Under the pieces are notes generated by a model that saw nothing but the letters and a program-made list of their open reading frames with translations, was not told the DNA's origin and searched no databases. Positions 44,402 to 52,771 of a stretch of DNA of 64,000 nt are shown piece after piece. The first letter of the stretch is position 1; every line of letters begins with the position of its first letter. Where the stretch lies: assembly GCA_900472625.1 (NCBI GenBank), contig UCIT01000070.1:1-64000 (forward strand). Direction: 5' to 3'. The stretch is from Hyphomicrobiales bacterium. Its GTDB lineage: Bacteria; Pseudomonadota; Alphaproteobacteria; Rhizobiales; Rhizobiaceae. The position numbers and the translations under genes were made by a program.

Positions 44402-44678
44402 ATGGATAGCGAGAAAACAAGGCTTCGGGCGTATGAGAAGCGGGAAGCCGAAGGTAGGTGAGTTGAAAGCCCATGAGCGTCGATGGCTCGACGCAGAGGC
44501 CGAAGAGCAGCCGAGTAAGGAAGATCTGTCACAGACTTGGTCATCCGGCGGCGCTCATGGTGTAGCGCCACCGTTGAATAAGGGCGAGCGATCTCCCACA
44601 AGCTCCGACACGATCCCTTCTTCGAGCGGAGATCCCGGTAGTTTCAAACCGGGCGAGCTTGCTTCGGAAAATAAGTGA
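44402..44678 (+). pseudogene. DUF2934-type small protein, frameshifted
   Basis: ATG 44402, with GAGGAGG upstream, reads MDSEKTRLRAYEKREAEGR and then meets TGA at 44459. The continuation HERRWLDAEAEEQPS lies in the next frame, which stays open to 44678. RAYEKREAEG followed by HERRWLDAE is the DUF2934 pattern (helix, EG, then HWxxAE). A one-base shift near 44457 splits it. The serine-rich tail (TSSDTIPSSSGDPGS) is not part of the family. No function is known for DUF2934. Confidence 0.6.
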
Positions 44679-44762
44679 CTACTTAAGGCGAACACCTCAA
44701 GATCACCGATTTCGAACCAAGACGCCTGTCTTCCAGCTTGAATTCTTTTCCGGTGGTCGCCA

Positions 44763-45167
44763 TGGGTAGGGCGTCACGCTAAGCCGCTTCGAGACGTCGA
44801 GGGTCAGTTCACAATCGACGCCGAGGGAGAATGGGACGACGCCTCGAACGCGCTTGCCCTGCACGACACCTATACCTTCGACGACGGACATTTCCATATG
44901 CTGACCTGGACCATTCTGAAGAAGGGCGGTGGAATGTAGGAGGGCCGCGAGGTGACGCTCGGCTACCTATGCAATCCGCTTCAGAACTGGATTGGTCCTA
45001 TTCAGGTGGTCTCGCCGCACTTGGTGAACGGTGAAAGTGCTTACCTTGCCGACAGCGTTGTGCAACGATTGATTTCCCTGTCATTGGCCACCCGCACGGA
45101 CGACGGCAAGATCCATGCTTCAGAGCTTCGGAAGGACATCGTATTGCGGTTACGGCCAATTAGCTAA
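44763..45167 (+). pseudogene. DUF3833-like lipoprotein relic with in-frame stop
   Basis: One frame reads DVEGQFTIDAEGEWDDASNA, LALHDTYTFDDGHFHMLTWT and ILKKGGGM, then TAG at 44937, then EGREVTLGYL. The pattern RFTIDxEGxW...YxDG...WxIxxxxxxYxGxA is that of DUF3833. The TAG stands where a tyrosine codon (TAT/TAC) is expected, so one substitution killed the gene. The N-terminal lipobox part is missing. The remainder after 44990 is not recognised. Confidence 0.45.
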
Positions 45168-45205
45168 CCAGTCGGCGGAACTATGCTGAAGCCTGGAGGT
45201 TTGGC

Positions 45206-45424
45206 GTGACCGATCATCAGAGTTTTGCGTATGCCTTATGAACAAGGAATGCAGATCGTTTCGATCTTGTCTCTCGGACAACCGTCGTTTGCTTCCGCGA
45301 TACCATCGAGATGTTCGGACCGTTCGCCGATCGCTGGGAAGCGATACCTGCCGGTGAACAGCATTGCCGAGATCTCGGGTGGATCGACGCCGCGCCGCTC
45401 TTACCGGAAAGCGAAGACGTTTGA
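45206..45424 (+). pseudogene. Small conserved-looking gene with in-frame stop
   Basis: A GTG at 45206 with GGAGG 6 bases upstream reads TDHQSFAYAL, meets TGA at 45236-45238, and continues in the same frame TRNADRFDLVSRTTVVCFRD, MFGPFADRWEAIPAGEQHCR and LGWIDAAPLLPESED to a stop at 45424. A CGA to TGA change would explain the break. The family is not identified, but the frame keeps protein-like composition after the stop. Confidence 0.4.
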
Positions 45425-45635
45425 CCGCATAAAGGGTCAGACGTACGGCGATACCTTTGAGGGGTCTCGCTATGTTGCATTCACTCGTCCTTCCGATGCA
45501 GATCTTGACCGCGTTACCATACACCCCGCGGGCTCACAGCAGCCATCGATCTTCTGCGGGCAAAAGGCGCCGTCGATCTACTTGATGAGCTTTCGGCGAA
45601 CTTGATCCTGAATATCCCTAGGCCAGACGTCCAGA

Positions 45636-45812
45636 TCACTTTTTGGCCGCGGATCCGGCCGTCTGCGCCGCTAGCCTGGCACGACGCAAGCGTTCGGTCC
45701 TCTCTCTCTTCTCCCTGAGGTCGGCATCGATCATCTCTGCGGCAACTTTGTCTGTCTCCTGACGGCGTTGTTCACGCATGGCTTTCGTGGATTTTTCTCT
45801 TTCCGATGACAT
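45636..45812 (-). CDS. Small charged protein, 58 residues
   Basis: From MSSEREKSTKAMREQRRQE through KVAAEMIDADLREKRERTER to LRRARLAAQTAG this is a single highly charged helix, likely a coiled coil. Small proteins of this kind are frequent in rhizobial stress regions. No function is known. It is intact, unlike its neighbours. Confidence 0.55.
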   Translation of the reverse strand: MSSEREKSTKAMREQRRQETDKVAAEMIDADLREKRERTERLRRARLAAQTAGSAAKK

Positions 45813-46121
45813 TGTCCATCCTGGGGTTAAAAGGCCTCGGCTTTTACCGGGGCAGCTTTCACACAAGGCCCGTGACCCGCAGGAGTGCGGACGCGGCGAA
45901 GGATAACCTAGTTTGCATTGCACGAGTTTCAAGGAAATGAAGCGGGGGAGCCCGGTGTGGCATCCCAAGCTCCCCGCCCATAAGACCCGGGAAGGGGCGC
46001 CGGATCGCCTTAAGACCTTTGAACCCCTGCGCGAGGTTCCATGAAGTCATTGTTTTGACTCGGAACGAGCCACTTCGACGACAGTTGGGTCGCGTCAATA
46101 GTCATCGAGGTAAAGCGTCAT

Positions 46122-46340
46122 GGATGGTATGCACCGCACCAAACTGCACCGCTCGACGTCGAGATCGATGGCGTCGGCAAATACGGCCCAGCCTCAAGCG
46201 CCGAAGAACTGATGGCGCCTCTGACGAGCCTTGAGTAGCCAGACAAGAAGCCAAAGGAATTTCACCGAGCGTTGCTGTCGTCATTCGGTGCACTGGATCA
46301 AGTTATCGAGCCCGCGGCCGCCCGTGAGGCCTTAGGACTC
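46122..46340 (+). pseudogene. DUF982 relic with in-frame stop
   Basis: The frame reads APLDVEIDGVGKYGPASSAE, ELMAPLTSLE, TAG (46236-46238), then PDKKPKEFHRALLSSFGALD and EPAAAREAL. DUF982 proteins have W at the stop position (WP motif), so TGG became TAG. No ATG is in frame at the 5' end. The intact relative in this window is at 14816-15088. Confidence 0.6.
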
Positions 46341-46362
46341 GGGGGCAAGATGGGACGATCAG

Positions 46363-46578
46363 CTAGTGGCGAACGTGCTGTTTCTCCAGCTGCACTGACA
46401 GGTCGTACGGGAACGACACAGGCTTATCCGTGGTCTGCATTAGTTCGATCGCGACGGCCATTGCACGTCTTCCGGCTGGGCTGTCGATCGCAACGTGGTT
46501 GAGGGCGCACCAGCGGTGGACGCTTCGAATGAGCAGATCTACTTCTTCATCTGAAAGCGTCATCAAAAACTGCAGCAT
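46363..46578 (-). CDS. Small hypothetical protein, 71 residues
   Basis: From MLQFLMTLSDEEVDLLIRSV to HRWCALNHVAIDSPAGRRAM and AVAIELMQ, a compact helical protein. AGGAGG stands 6-7 bases before the ATG at 46578, a strong site. I recall comparable small rhizobial proteins with the RSVHRWC and GRxAM elements but know no function. An 8-residue longer start at 46602 is less likely. Confidence 0.6.
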   Translation of the reverse strand: MLQFLMTLSDEEVDLLIRSVHRWCALNHVAIDSPAGRRAMAVAIELMQTTDKPVSFPYDLSVQLEKQHVRH

Positions 46579-46781
46579 TGCCGTACCTCCTACACCCGAC
46601 AAGGTGCCAGCCGAACAACCTTTTCGGACCTGTGATGTGCATGACTTTGAGAGAGTCCAGCTGGCCCTACATTAGAATACGCTCAGGTTGAAAAATCAAG
46701 GTTGATTCGGTGGAGGCCTACTCCGAACAAATGCATAGTCCCGTGATTGCCATGAGATACAGCCGAAGAAGGAGAACAAAA

Positions 46782-46967
46782 ATGCCTCCGCTGTCTCTGA
46801 ATAAACGTGCTGACAAACACCTTCTCGCTTCTAACAAGCTCACAACCCGTTCAAAGCCAAACGCGCTACGAGGTGCTCAGGTGGTGCCCCCATATCGGGT
46901 TGATCTGACGTTGCCGCCGAGCGCGCTAGAACAGATTAACATGTCGAGAGCTGGTAGGGACCACTGA
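46782..46967 (+). CDS. Possible small protein, 61 residues
   Basis: MPPLSLNKRADKHLLASNKL is followed by a basic stretch and the segment VVPPYRVDLTLPPSALEQIN. It is not recognised. The case rests on an excellent AAGGAG (46769-46774) seven bases before the ATG. It could still be non-coding. Confidence 0.35.
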   Translation: MPPLSLNKRADKHLLASNKLTTRSKPNALRGAQVVPPYRVDLTLPPSALEQINMSRAGRDH

Positions 46968-47121
46968 ACAACGCGGCTACCGCGAGCGCCTGGCAGCGAA
47001 GAGCCGGATTGCTTTGGGGAGAAACAGTCAGGTCGATGAATTGCCGGTGGCAGCTCCGCCATCGATAGTCAAGTTCCCAACCGCTTCCGCGAAAGGATGT
47101 TCCCACGCTCAATCCATCCGC

Positions 47122-47328
47122 TCAGCGGATACCGTGACCAGCAAGATTGAGGACTCGGCGAGCCTCGTCTCGCACCATGCCTGTCAAGTCACGCAGTCCT
47201 TCCAGCGTCGGACGATGTGAATACCCCGTTTTCAGATATCGGGTTTCCATAATCGCGGTCTGGTCGGCGGAGAACACAAGGCCATGCTCTGTATCGGCTG
47301 GGAGAGCGAAGCCCGAGCTTTTGGTCAT
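47122..47328 (-). CDS. Possible small protein, 68 residues
   Basis: MTKSSGFALPADTEHGLVFS is followed by METRYLKTGYSHRPTLEGLR and DLTGMVRDEARRVLNLAG. The C-terminal helix is protein-like. No ribosome site is clear and no family is recognised. Confidence 0.3.
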   Translation of the reverse strand: MTKSSGFALPADTEHGLVFSADQTAIMETRYLKTGYSHRPTLEGLRDLTGMVRDEARRVLNLAGHGIR

Positions 47329-47340
47329 ATCAATGAGCTT

Positions 47341-47550
47341 CTAAATATTGTGGCCCATCGTTTTCACCTGCAGGACTGACGCCCCCGATGAACGTAGAAC
47401 GTCGATCGCGTGGAAAAACAAGAAGCGCACCGGATCGTCGAACCTTAGGACGCTCGGTAGTTGCATAACCAAGCTGCTGCCGCAGCCACGATGGCTTTCC
47501 GCAAGCTGGTAAAGACCCATCGCCGTGGTTCGGTCGCCGTCGCCAGTCAT
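47341..47550 (-). CDS. Possible small protein overlapping the preceding gene
   Basis: The ATG overlaps the stop of the 47547-47702 frame (ATGA), which suggests coupling. It reads GLYQLAESHRGCGSSLVMQL, then FDDPVRFLFFHAIDVLRSSG. It is not recognised. Confidence 0.35.
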   Translation of the reverse strand: MTGDGDRTTAMGLYQLAESHRGCGSSLVMQLPSVLRFDDPVRFLFFHAIDVLRSSGASVLQVKTMGHNI

Positions 47551-47702
47551 TCGGTTTCCCGCGTTGCTGCCGCCAACATTCTGAGCGTTGCCGCGTCCCG
47601 AACGCCTTGCCTGAAAAGTTCGATGATGATCGGCGCCAGTCTTGCAACCGTTTCGCTGTCAACAGCAATGCCGAATTCGCGAGAAATGTCCTCGAGGACC
47701 AT
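47547..47702 (-). CDS. Possible small protein, 51 residues
   Basis: MVLEDISREFGIAVDSETVA, RLAPIIIELFRQGVRDAATL and RMLAAATRETE form two helices. The sequence is protein-like, and the stop overlaps the next start. There is no strong ribosome site. Function unknown. Confidence 0.4.
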   Translation of the reverse strand: MVLEDISREFGIAVDSETVARLAPIIIELFRQGVRDAATLRMLAAATRETE

Positions 47703-47768
47703 GTTGCACAAAGCCAGATCTTAAGAGGTGAGTGGTTCGTCGCGCAATCGTCGTTCAGTCACTGAGGG

Positions 47769-48029
47769 TCAACCAGCTTTTCTAGCGAAGCGAGTTAGGT
47801 CGTACGTAACCTCTTCCTCGATACCAGATACCAGCTGCTCATATTCCACAACGCATTCACTGTCGCTATGCCCCTTCTGGAGCTTTCTCAAGTTCAGGAC
47901 TGCGATGCTGTAGCATTCACACATCTCGCCAATCGATTGGCGGTGCCCCGATAGCGCCCGAAGTTCGGGTAGTCGGAGAGCCAGCAGAGCCCAGCCATGG
48001 GCGACGTGGTCAATTTCAGATTTCATCAT
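47769..48029 (-). CDS. Small hypothetical protein, 86 residues
   Basis: From MMKSEIDHVAHGWALLALRL to PELRALSGHRQSIGEMCECY and EYEQLVSGIEEEVTYDLTRF, a helical, acidic protein. It resembles small conserved rhizobial proteins with the DHVAHGWALLAL start. Function unknown. The frame extends to 48053, but the extra residues are atypical. Confidence 0.5.
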   Translation of the reverse strand: MMKSEIDHVAHGWALLALRLPELRALSGHRQSIGEMCECYSIAVLNLRKLQKGHSDSECVVEYEQLVSGIEEEVTYDLTRFARKAG

Positions 48030-48102
48030 CGCGACTCGTATTTGCGCAGACAATTATACAGCGATGTTCCTGCCGTCCAAGGTGGCCATAAGTCTGATCG
48101 CC

Positions 48103-48130
48103 AAAAAAAGCCCCGCGAGGTCCACGGGGC
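48103..48130 (-). terminator. Rho-independent terminator on the minus strand
   Basis: GCCCCG and CGGGGC form the stem, followed on the minus strand by TTTTTTT. It is the clearest terminator in the window, yet no convincing gene feeds it. The frames at 48131-48413 look non-coding. Confidence 0.65.
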
Positions 48131-48352
48131 AGTTGGGCGGGAGCAATCCGCCAGGAGTCAGGCCCTGGGCTGCAGAGGCCTGAGGTGAATGAACCTAACC
48201 ATGATGCAAATGTTCCCCCTGATCGGACGGACAAAAAAGGCCGGCACCTCCCGGTTCCGACCTCTCTCCAGACGTCTCACTGATCGATGCCAGTACATTC
48301 GTGGTCAGAGATCGGAGACGAATTCCATATGGCTTGACGCTGAAGTCGGGGC

Positions 48353-48394
48353 GGCGAAGAGCCGCGTAGCATGGGGCAGGGGTAGCTCTTCGCC
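48353..48394. repeat. 10-base inverted repeat
   Basis: GGCGAAGAGC (48353-48362) and GCTCTTCGCC (48385-48394) are perfect inverted copies with a 22-base spacer. The region 48131-48440 otherwise holds nothing I recognise. Confidence 0.4.
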
Positions 48395-48441
48395 TAATCG
48401 CCCGTCGTAGCATTCATAGCGACCAGAGCCGTAACCTAATC

Positions 48442-48712
48442 TCAAGCCCTTTGTTCCATCTGTCTAGCTGGCGACGAGCAGGACCAACCGATTGCCGCCG
48501 GTAGATCAATCACACCCGCCTCCTTAAGGGCGTCCAGCGCGTTGACGATGCTGTCTTGGCTGATTGCCTTGCGCGACCAGCGGCGGCCCAAGCTCGCAAA
48601 GGCTGAGAGGCACGCCGGGTTCAAGCCCCAGCTCTTTCAGGAGAGCGATTAGCGCGGATTTCGTGTCTTTAGGCTCTTCGATCATGGGGTGGGATTTTGG
48701 CCTTCTCGCCAT
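48442..48712 (-). pseudogene. Small gene split by a frameshift
   Basis: One frame reads MARRPKSHPMIEEPKDTKSA and LIALLKELGLEPGVPLS. The other continues FASLGRRWSRKAISQDSIVN and ALDALKEAGVIDLPAAIG to the stop at 48442. The two halves join smoothly if one base is added near 48615. The product would be a helical protein of about 90 residues with a possible winged-helix look. The family is not recognised. Confidence 0.4.
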
Positions 48713-48924
48713 TCTTGGCAACCGCAGGGGGCGGGCGGCAGAGGTAAGCGGCTGTCGCGGACTTCAGTATGATTTGCCATGTTCCGCGTGTCGCCACTCC
48801 TTGATCGCTAGATGGGTTCATGTTCGCAGCGAGATGCCGATCAGCAGCAGCGGGAAGTTTGGAGCGACTGGTGATCGCTTTATTTGCCCGGCCTTACCCA
48901 TCCTTACGGTGCGGCCAGCGCTTG

Positions 48925-49077
48925 CTCGAGATTGACCGGCTCCCCGGCATTGATTTAATCCGAGCTGAGGATCCGCTTAGGGATGAAATTACGCCTTACG
49001 CCGACAAGCTGCAAAGGGCGGGGTTAGAGTCGATTTCAGACACATCCTCGACAATTTGGCTGTTAGCCAGGCCTTAG
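48925..49077 (+). pseudogene. Alpha/beta hydrolase fragment
   Basis: The frame reads LPGIDLIRAEDPLRDEITPY and ADKLQRAGLES, matching the DPLRxExxAYAxxLxxAG box that holds the catalytic acid in HSL-type hydrolases (compare IDPLRSEGQAYAAKL in the gene at 38948). Nothing else of the hydrolase remains. It lies 158 bases before the second isochorismatase-family gene. The stretch 48713-48924 holds nothing I recognise. Confidence 0.5.
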
Positions 49078-49187
49078 CCGAGTTTGGATCAAACCGCGAC
49101 AAGAGCGGGTTACTGAAATAAGCACTCGCTGCAAGTTGTACGACTTTCGGCATTTCCCACGTCCTCACTTCCTAGCTTCAGGAAAGT

Positions 49188-49212
49188 GGAACTTTTCCTT
49201 AGCGTGAAGGTT
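49188..49212 (+). promoter_or_regulatory. EcfG-type promoter of the second isochorismatase-family gene
   Basis: GGAAC (49188-49192), 16 bases and GGTT (49209-49212), 22 bases before ATG 49235. Confidence 0.6.
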
Positions 49213-49234
49213 TTTCGCCTCGACGGAGGTAAAC

Positions 49235-49822
49235 ATGAAGGTGATCGGCAATTGGCGGCATATTTGCGTCGACGCCCAGCGGATGTTTGCTGAAGACACA
49301 CCCTGGCATGTGCCCTGGATGGCACGGGTCTTTCCTCAACTGCTTGAAGTTTCGGGGCGCCATGCCGATCGGACCATCTTCACGCGCTTCATCCCGCCAA
49401 CCGGGCCGGTGGATGTCGTCGGAACTTGGAAGGACTATTACCAGAAATGGTGGATGATGACCGGCGAGCATCTGCCTCAAGAGCTGCTTGGTCTTTCATC
49501 TCCTTTGCAGGCTCTTGTTCCCCCCGCCCGCATTTTCGATAAGATGACATATTCGCCATGGGTCGATGGCAGGCTGAACGCGCACCTCCAGCAGGAGGGA
49601 GTAGAGGCCATCGTCGTTACAGGCGGTGAAACCGATGTCTGCGTGCTTTCGACCGTCCTCGGAGGAATCGATCTCGGCTTTAGGTTAATTGTTTTGAGCG
49701 ATGCCGTCTGCAGCGGGGCCGACGAGACCCACGATGCTGCGGTCGACCTGCTTGGCGACCGGTTTTCGGTTCAACTCGACTTGATGGAGACTGAGGAATT
49801 CCTGTCGGCGGTGGCCATCTGA
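49235..49822 (+). CDS. Isochorismatase-family cysteine hydrolase (copy 2)
   Basis: A 195-residue paralogue of the protein at 40603. It keeps ICVDAQRMFAEDTPWHV, FTRFIPP, YYQKWWMMTGEHLP, FDKMTYSPWVDGRL and the catalytic TGGETDVCV. Aspartate, lysine and cysteine are all present. The shared WWMMTGEHL insertion and near-identical length mark a distinct subfamily. GGAGG lies before the ATG, and an EcfG-type promoter is placed right upstream. This gene therefore seems to have its own stress control, whereas copy 1 is at the end of an operon. Confidence 0.87.
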   Translation: MKVIGNWRHICVDAQRMFAEDTPWHVPWMARVFPQLLEVSGRHADRTIFTRFIPPTGPVDVVGTWKDYYQKWWMMTGEHLPQELLGLSSPLQALVPPARIFDKMTYSPWVDGRLNAHLQQEGVEAIVVTGGETDVCVLSTVLGGIDLGFRLIVLSDAVCSGADETHDAAVDLLGDRFSVQLDLMETEEFLSAVAI

Positions 49823-49915
49823 GGAACTGACAATCCTCCCGAGGATTTACCCACCCGCAGGAGCGCTCCACTACCATCGCCCGATTCCGATATGTCTCAT
49901 CCAAAGGATATTCTT

Positions 49916-50532
49916 ATGCCAATCAAAGCACTTGCCTTCAATAGCACTCTTAAAGCCTCCACCTCGTCCGAGGCGTCTTCGACGGGTAAGCTGTTGGACC
50001 TGATTTCTAGCGAGTTCGAGACGTATGGTGTTCAAACAGAGATGTTCACCTGGCCGATCACGATATCAAACCTGGCGTGACATCGGATGAGGGCGAGGGT
50101 GATGCCTGGCCCAAAATTCGGCAGAAACTGCTCGCCGCCGATATCCTTCTGATCGGTACGCCAATTTGGCTTGGTCAGCCATCCAGTATCTGCAAACGAG
50201 CGCTGGAGCGGATGGATGCTTTCCTGGAGGAGACAGACGATAAAGGCCGTATGGTGTCCTACGGCAAGGTTGCAGCCGTTGCGGTGGTGGGCAACGAGGA
50301 CGGTGCTCACCATGTTTCCGCGGAAGTGTATCAGGCTTTGAACGATGTAGGTTTTACCATTCCCGCCAACGCGGTTGCCTACTGGGTCGGCGAAGCGATG
50401 GGCTCGACCAATTTCGTCGATCTCAAAGAGACGCCGGCGGAAGTATCGACGATGATCTCTACGCTGGCGCGCAACACAGCTCACCTGGCCGAGCTGCTTA
50501 AGGCCTCTCAATATCCCGGCGAGGAAGAGTGA
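49916..50532 (+). pseudogene. Flavodoxin-family NAD(P)H-dependent FMN reductase, frameshifted
   Basis: ATG 49916 (AAAGGA upstream) reads MPIKALAFNSTLKASTSSEA, SSTGKLLDLISSEF and TEMF, then goes out of frame to a TGA at 50080. The correct continuation is ADHDIKPGVTSDEGEGDAWP, IRQKLLAADILLIGTPIWLG and QPSSICKRALERMDAFLEET, to a stop at 50532. One base is missing near 50045. TPIWLGQPSS is the FMN-contact motif of this family. The gene would encode about 205 residues if repaired. The 3' part alone lacks the phosphate loop. It is 10 bases before the cytochrome gene. Confidence 0.75.
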
Positions 50533-50542
50533 GGCAGGTCCC

Positions 50543-51481
50543 GTGTCTACGGCCCCAATGAGCGTATGCGTACCGTGGAAATCTGCTTGTATAATCGTTG
50601 TCTGCGCTGGCGCGGCAGCTTTGGCTGGTTGGTATGTGACTGCCGCCCGGCCCCCGTTTTCAGATGGCGATATAGAGTTCGGCGGTGCCGGTGACGCGGT
50701 GCACGGGCAACTGATCTTCGCGGCCGGCGATTGCGCGTCCTGCCATGCCACCCCTGGCCAATCCGATCGACTGCGGCTTGGGGGCGGCATGGCTCTCGGA
50801 TCACCGTTCGGCACCTTTCGGCCGCCTAACATTTCTCCGGATCCGGTGGACGGTATCGGCAGATGGACGGTGGTCGATCTGGCGAACGCGCTCGTCGGCG
50901 GTGTGTCGCCTGAGCATGAGCATTATTATCCCGCTTTCCCCTACACGAGCTTCACTGGAATGACGGTCACCGACATCCGGGATCTCTACGCGTATCTCAT
51001 GACGCTTCCCAAAGTCTCGGGACGGGCACCGCCGCATCATCCTTCTATCCTGTTTCGCATTCGCCGGTTCGTCGGATTTTGGAAGCTGCTGTTTTTTCGA
51101 GAGGGTCAATCGGAAGCCCGGCTGAGTGGTGAGCCGATCCATGATCGCGGCGCTTATCTTGTCGAGAGCCTCTCCCATTGCGCCGAATGCCACTCCAGTC
51201 GGAACGTCTTCGGCGCCATCAAACCCGACGCCCGGTTTGCGGGGGGCGTCGATCCGCAAGGGACGGGGTTCGTGCCCAACATCACGCAGCAGAAGCTGGG
51301 CAAGTGGAGCGAGCGAGACATTGCAACGATGCTAAAAACAGGCGACACGCCTGACCATGGCCGTGTCGGATCGTCGATGGCCGACGTCGTGACCAACACG
51401 GCCATGCTGTCCGACAGCGATCGTGATGCGATTGCGCGCTACATCAAGGCCCTCCCGGCCCTGCCGACGTCCCATCCCTAA
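50543..51481 (+). CDS. Membrane-anchored dihaem cytochrome c
   Basis: A 312-residue protein with one N-terminal helix (CIIVVCAGAAALAGWYV) and two haem-binding motifs, GDCASCHA and SHCAECHS. The segments LGGGMALGSPFGTFRPPNIS and GYLMTLP-like DLYAYLMTLPKVSG match the cytochrome subunits of membrane alcohol and aldehyde dehydrogenases. Those have three haems; the third is absent here. It would pass electrons from a dehydrogenase to the chain in the periplasm. The start is GTG at 50543. It converges with the oxidase operon, whose last stop is 3 bases away. Confidence 0.85.
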   Translation: MSTAPMSVCVPWKSACIIVVCAGAAALAGWYVTAARPPFSDGDIEFGGAGDAVHGQLIFAAGDCASCHATPGQSDRLRLGGGMALGSPFGTFRPPNISPDPVDGIGRWTVVDLANALVGGVSPEHEHYYPAFPYTSFTGMTVTDIRDLYAYLMTLPKVSGRAPPHHPSILFRIRRFVGFWKLLFFREGQSEARLSGEPIHDRGAYLVESLSHCAECHSSRNVFGAIKPDARFAGGVDPQGTGFVPNITQQKLGKWSERDIATMLKTGDTPDHGRVGSSMADVVTNTAMLSDSDRDAIARYIKALPALPTSHP

Positions 51482-51483
51482 CC

Positions 51484-51900
51484 TCAATGTGCGTAGAGGT
51501 AGGCGGCGAGGTTCTTGGCTTCCTGCTCTGAGATGCCGCTGTTCGGCATCGCGGTCTGTGGCGAAAAGCTCTGCGGCGAAACGATCCATGCAACAAGGTT
51601 GTCGGAGCGGTTTTCCAGCACGCCGGCGATATAGACGCGTTTGGATAACCCGGTGAGTGGCGCGCCGGTTTGGCCGTCCGCACCGGGTATGCCCGGAATG
51701 GTATGGCAACCCGAACAGCCATAGCGACGAAAGAGTGCGGGAGCGCGCGCAGGATCGCCACCGGTCAGCGTCACAGCTGCGGCCGTCCTAGTCTGACCGT
51801 CGCGCATTGTATTGGTAACGACAAAGGCGCTCAGCCCAGCAGCAACAGCGGCGGCAACCCAGACTATGGGGCGAGGGGCCAAGCCGGCGACATCAGGCAT
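51484..51900 (-). CDS. Membrane-anchored class I cytochrome c
   Basis: A 138-residue protein with an N-terminal anchor (WVAAAVAAGLSAFVVTN) and one haem motif in RRYGCSGCHTIPGIPGADG. The axial methionine is in QTAMPNSGIS and the closing helix is EQEAKNLAAYLY. It is the last gene of the oxidase operon and overlaps the ctaG stop by 8 bases. Its sequence resembles the haem c domain at the end of the CoxB subunit here. It probably feeds electrons to that oxidase. Confidence 0.88.
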   Translation of the reverse strand: MPDVAGLAPRPIVWVAAAVAAGLSAFVVTNTMRDGQTRTAAAVTLTGGDPARAPALFRRYGCSGCHTIPGIPGADGQTGAPLTGLSKRVYIAGVLENRSDNLVAWIVSPQSFSPQTAMPNSGISEQEAKNLAAYLYAH

Positions 51901-52771
51901 TTTGCGCTCCTCTCTCGCTGGAACCGCGGATCCAAAGCGCCAGCATCGTCATTGCTGCGGCTGCGTAAATAGTGCCGGCTGGGATCCACATGATCATGCC
52001 GGCCAATTGCTGATCTTCCAAAGGAGTGAGCCCCCAGGCAGACGCGGTTTGTGTCTGAGCGATGTAGAGCAGCCGCGGCGCAAGCGCCATTAAGGTCCCG
52101 AGGATGCTGGTGTGCACCATCGTCACAAACAGGTGCCAGGCAGCGACGCCATGGTTGCTTTTCCAGACGACCGCCCACCAGAACAGGATTGCCGTTGCGA
52201 AAAAACTGAGGTGCTGGAGGCGATGCATAGCAGTGTTGGTTACCGCCGCATCGAACAGAAAAGGCAGGTGCCAGCCCCAGATGGCGACGCCGTGAATGAC
52301 GGTGGCGTTCGTCGCTCCCGTGGTCCAGTCCCATGACCGCCGGATGAGAGGAGTTCGCATGGCAGCGCCTAAGCCACGACGTGCTCGTTTTGGCAGACCC
52401 CACAGAAGGAGACCGACCGGGCGCGCAAGCACGATCAAAGGCGCCGAGACGGCCATGACGATCTCGTGTTCGATCATATGAAAGGTAAAAAGGTGCTCTC
52501 CGAGCCAATGCAGCGGCGAGATGAGAGCCCCTGCCAAAGTGAGCATCCCGCCGCAGAAGAACAGGTCTTGCCAGCGCAGTGGACCGGAGCGCAGTATCCG
52601 GCGCGAAAGCCTAATGCGTCCTGCGACATAGAATAGACTGATCAAGGCGATCGGTAGCACGATCCACGGATCGAACGTCCAGCTCAAGGTCGCCGCGTGA
52701 TCATCGTCACCATGCGCCGTCGCCGGTACGGCTATAGTTAGAAAGATCAGGGTGCAGATCAGCGCTGACAT
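51893..52771 (-). CDS. ctaG: CtaG-type oxidase assembly protein
   Basis: A 292-residue membrane protein with a signal-like start (CTLIFLTIAVPATAHGDDD), then seven helices. Conserved stretches include LFTFHMIEHEIVMAVSAPLI, IWGWHLPFLFDAAV and WGLTPLEDQQLAGMIMWIPA. The histidine-containing AHGDDDHAA after the signal peptide may bind copper. Family members are needed to assemble the CuB site of caa3-type oxidases. It sits between the small membrane protein and the last cytochrome gene of the operon. The lone relative at 22807 lacks the N-terminal extension. Confidence 0.9.
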   Translation of the reverse strand: MSALICTLIFLTIAVPATAHGDDDHAATLSWTFDPWIVLPIALISLFYVAGRIRLSRRILRSGPLRWQDLFFCGGMLTLAGALISPLHWLGEHLFTFHMIEHEIVMAVSAPLIVLARPVGLLLWGLPKRARRGLGAAMRTPLIRRSWDWTTGATNATVIHGVAIWGWHLPFLFDAAVTNTAMHRLQHLSFFATAILFWWAVVWKSNHGVAAWHLFVTMVHTSILGTLMALAPRLLYIAQTQTASAWGLTPLEDQQLAGMIMWIPAGTIYAAAAMTMLALWIRGSSERGAQNA

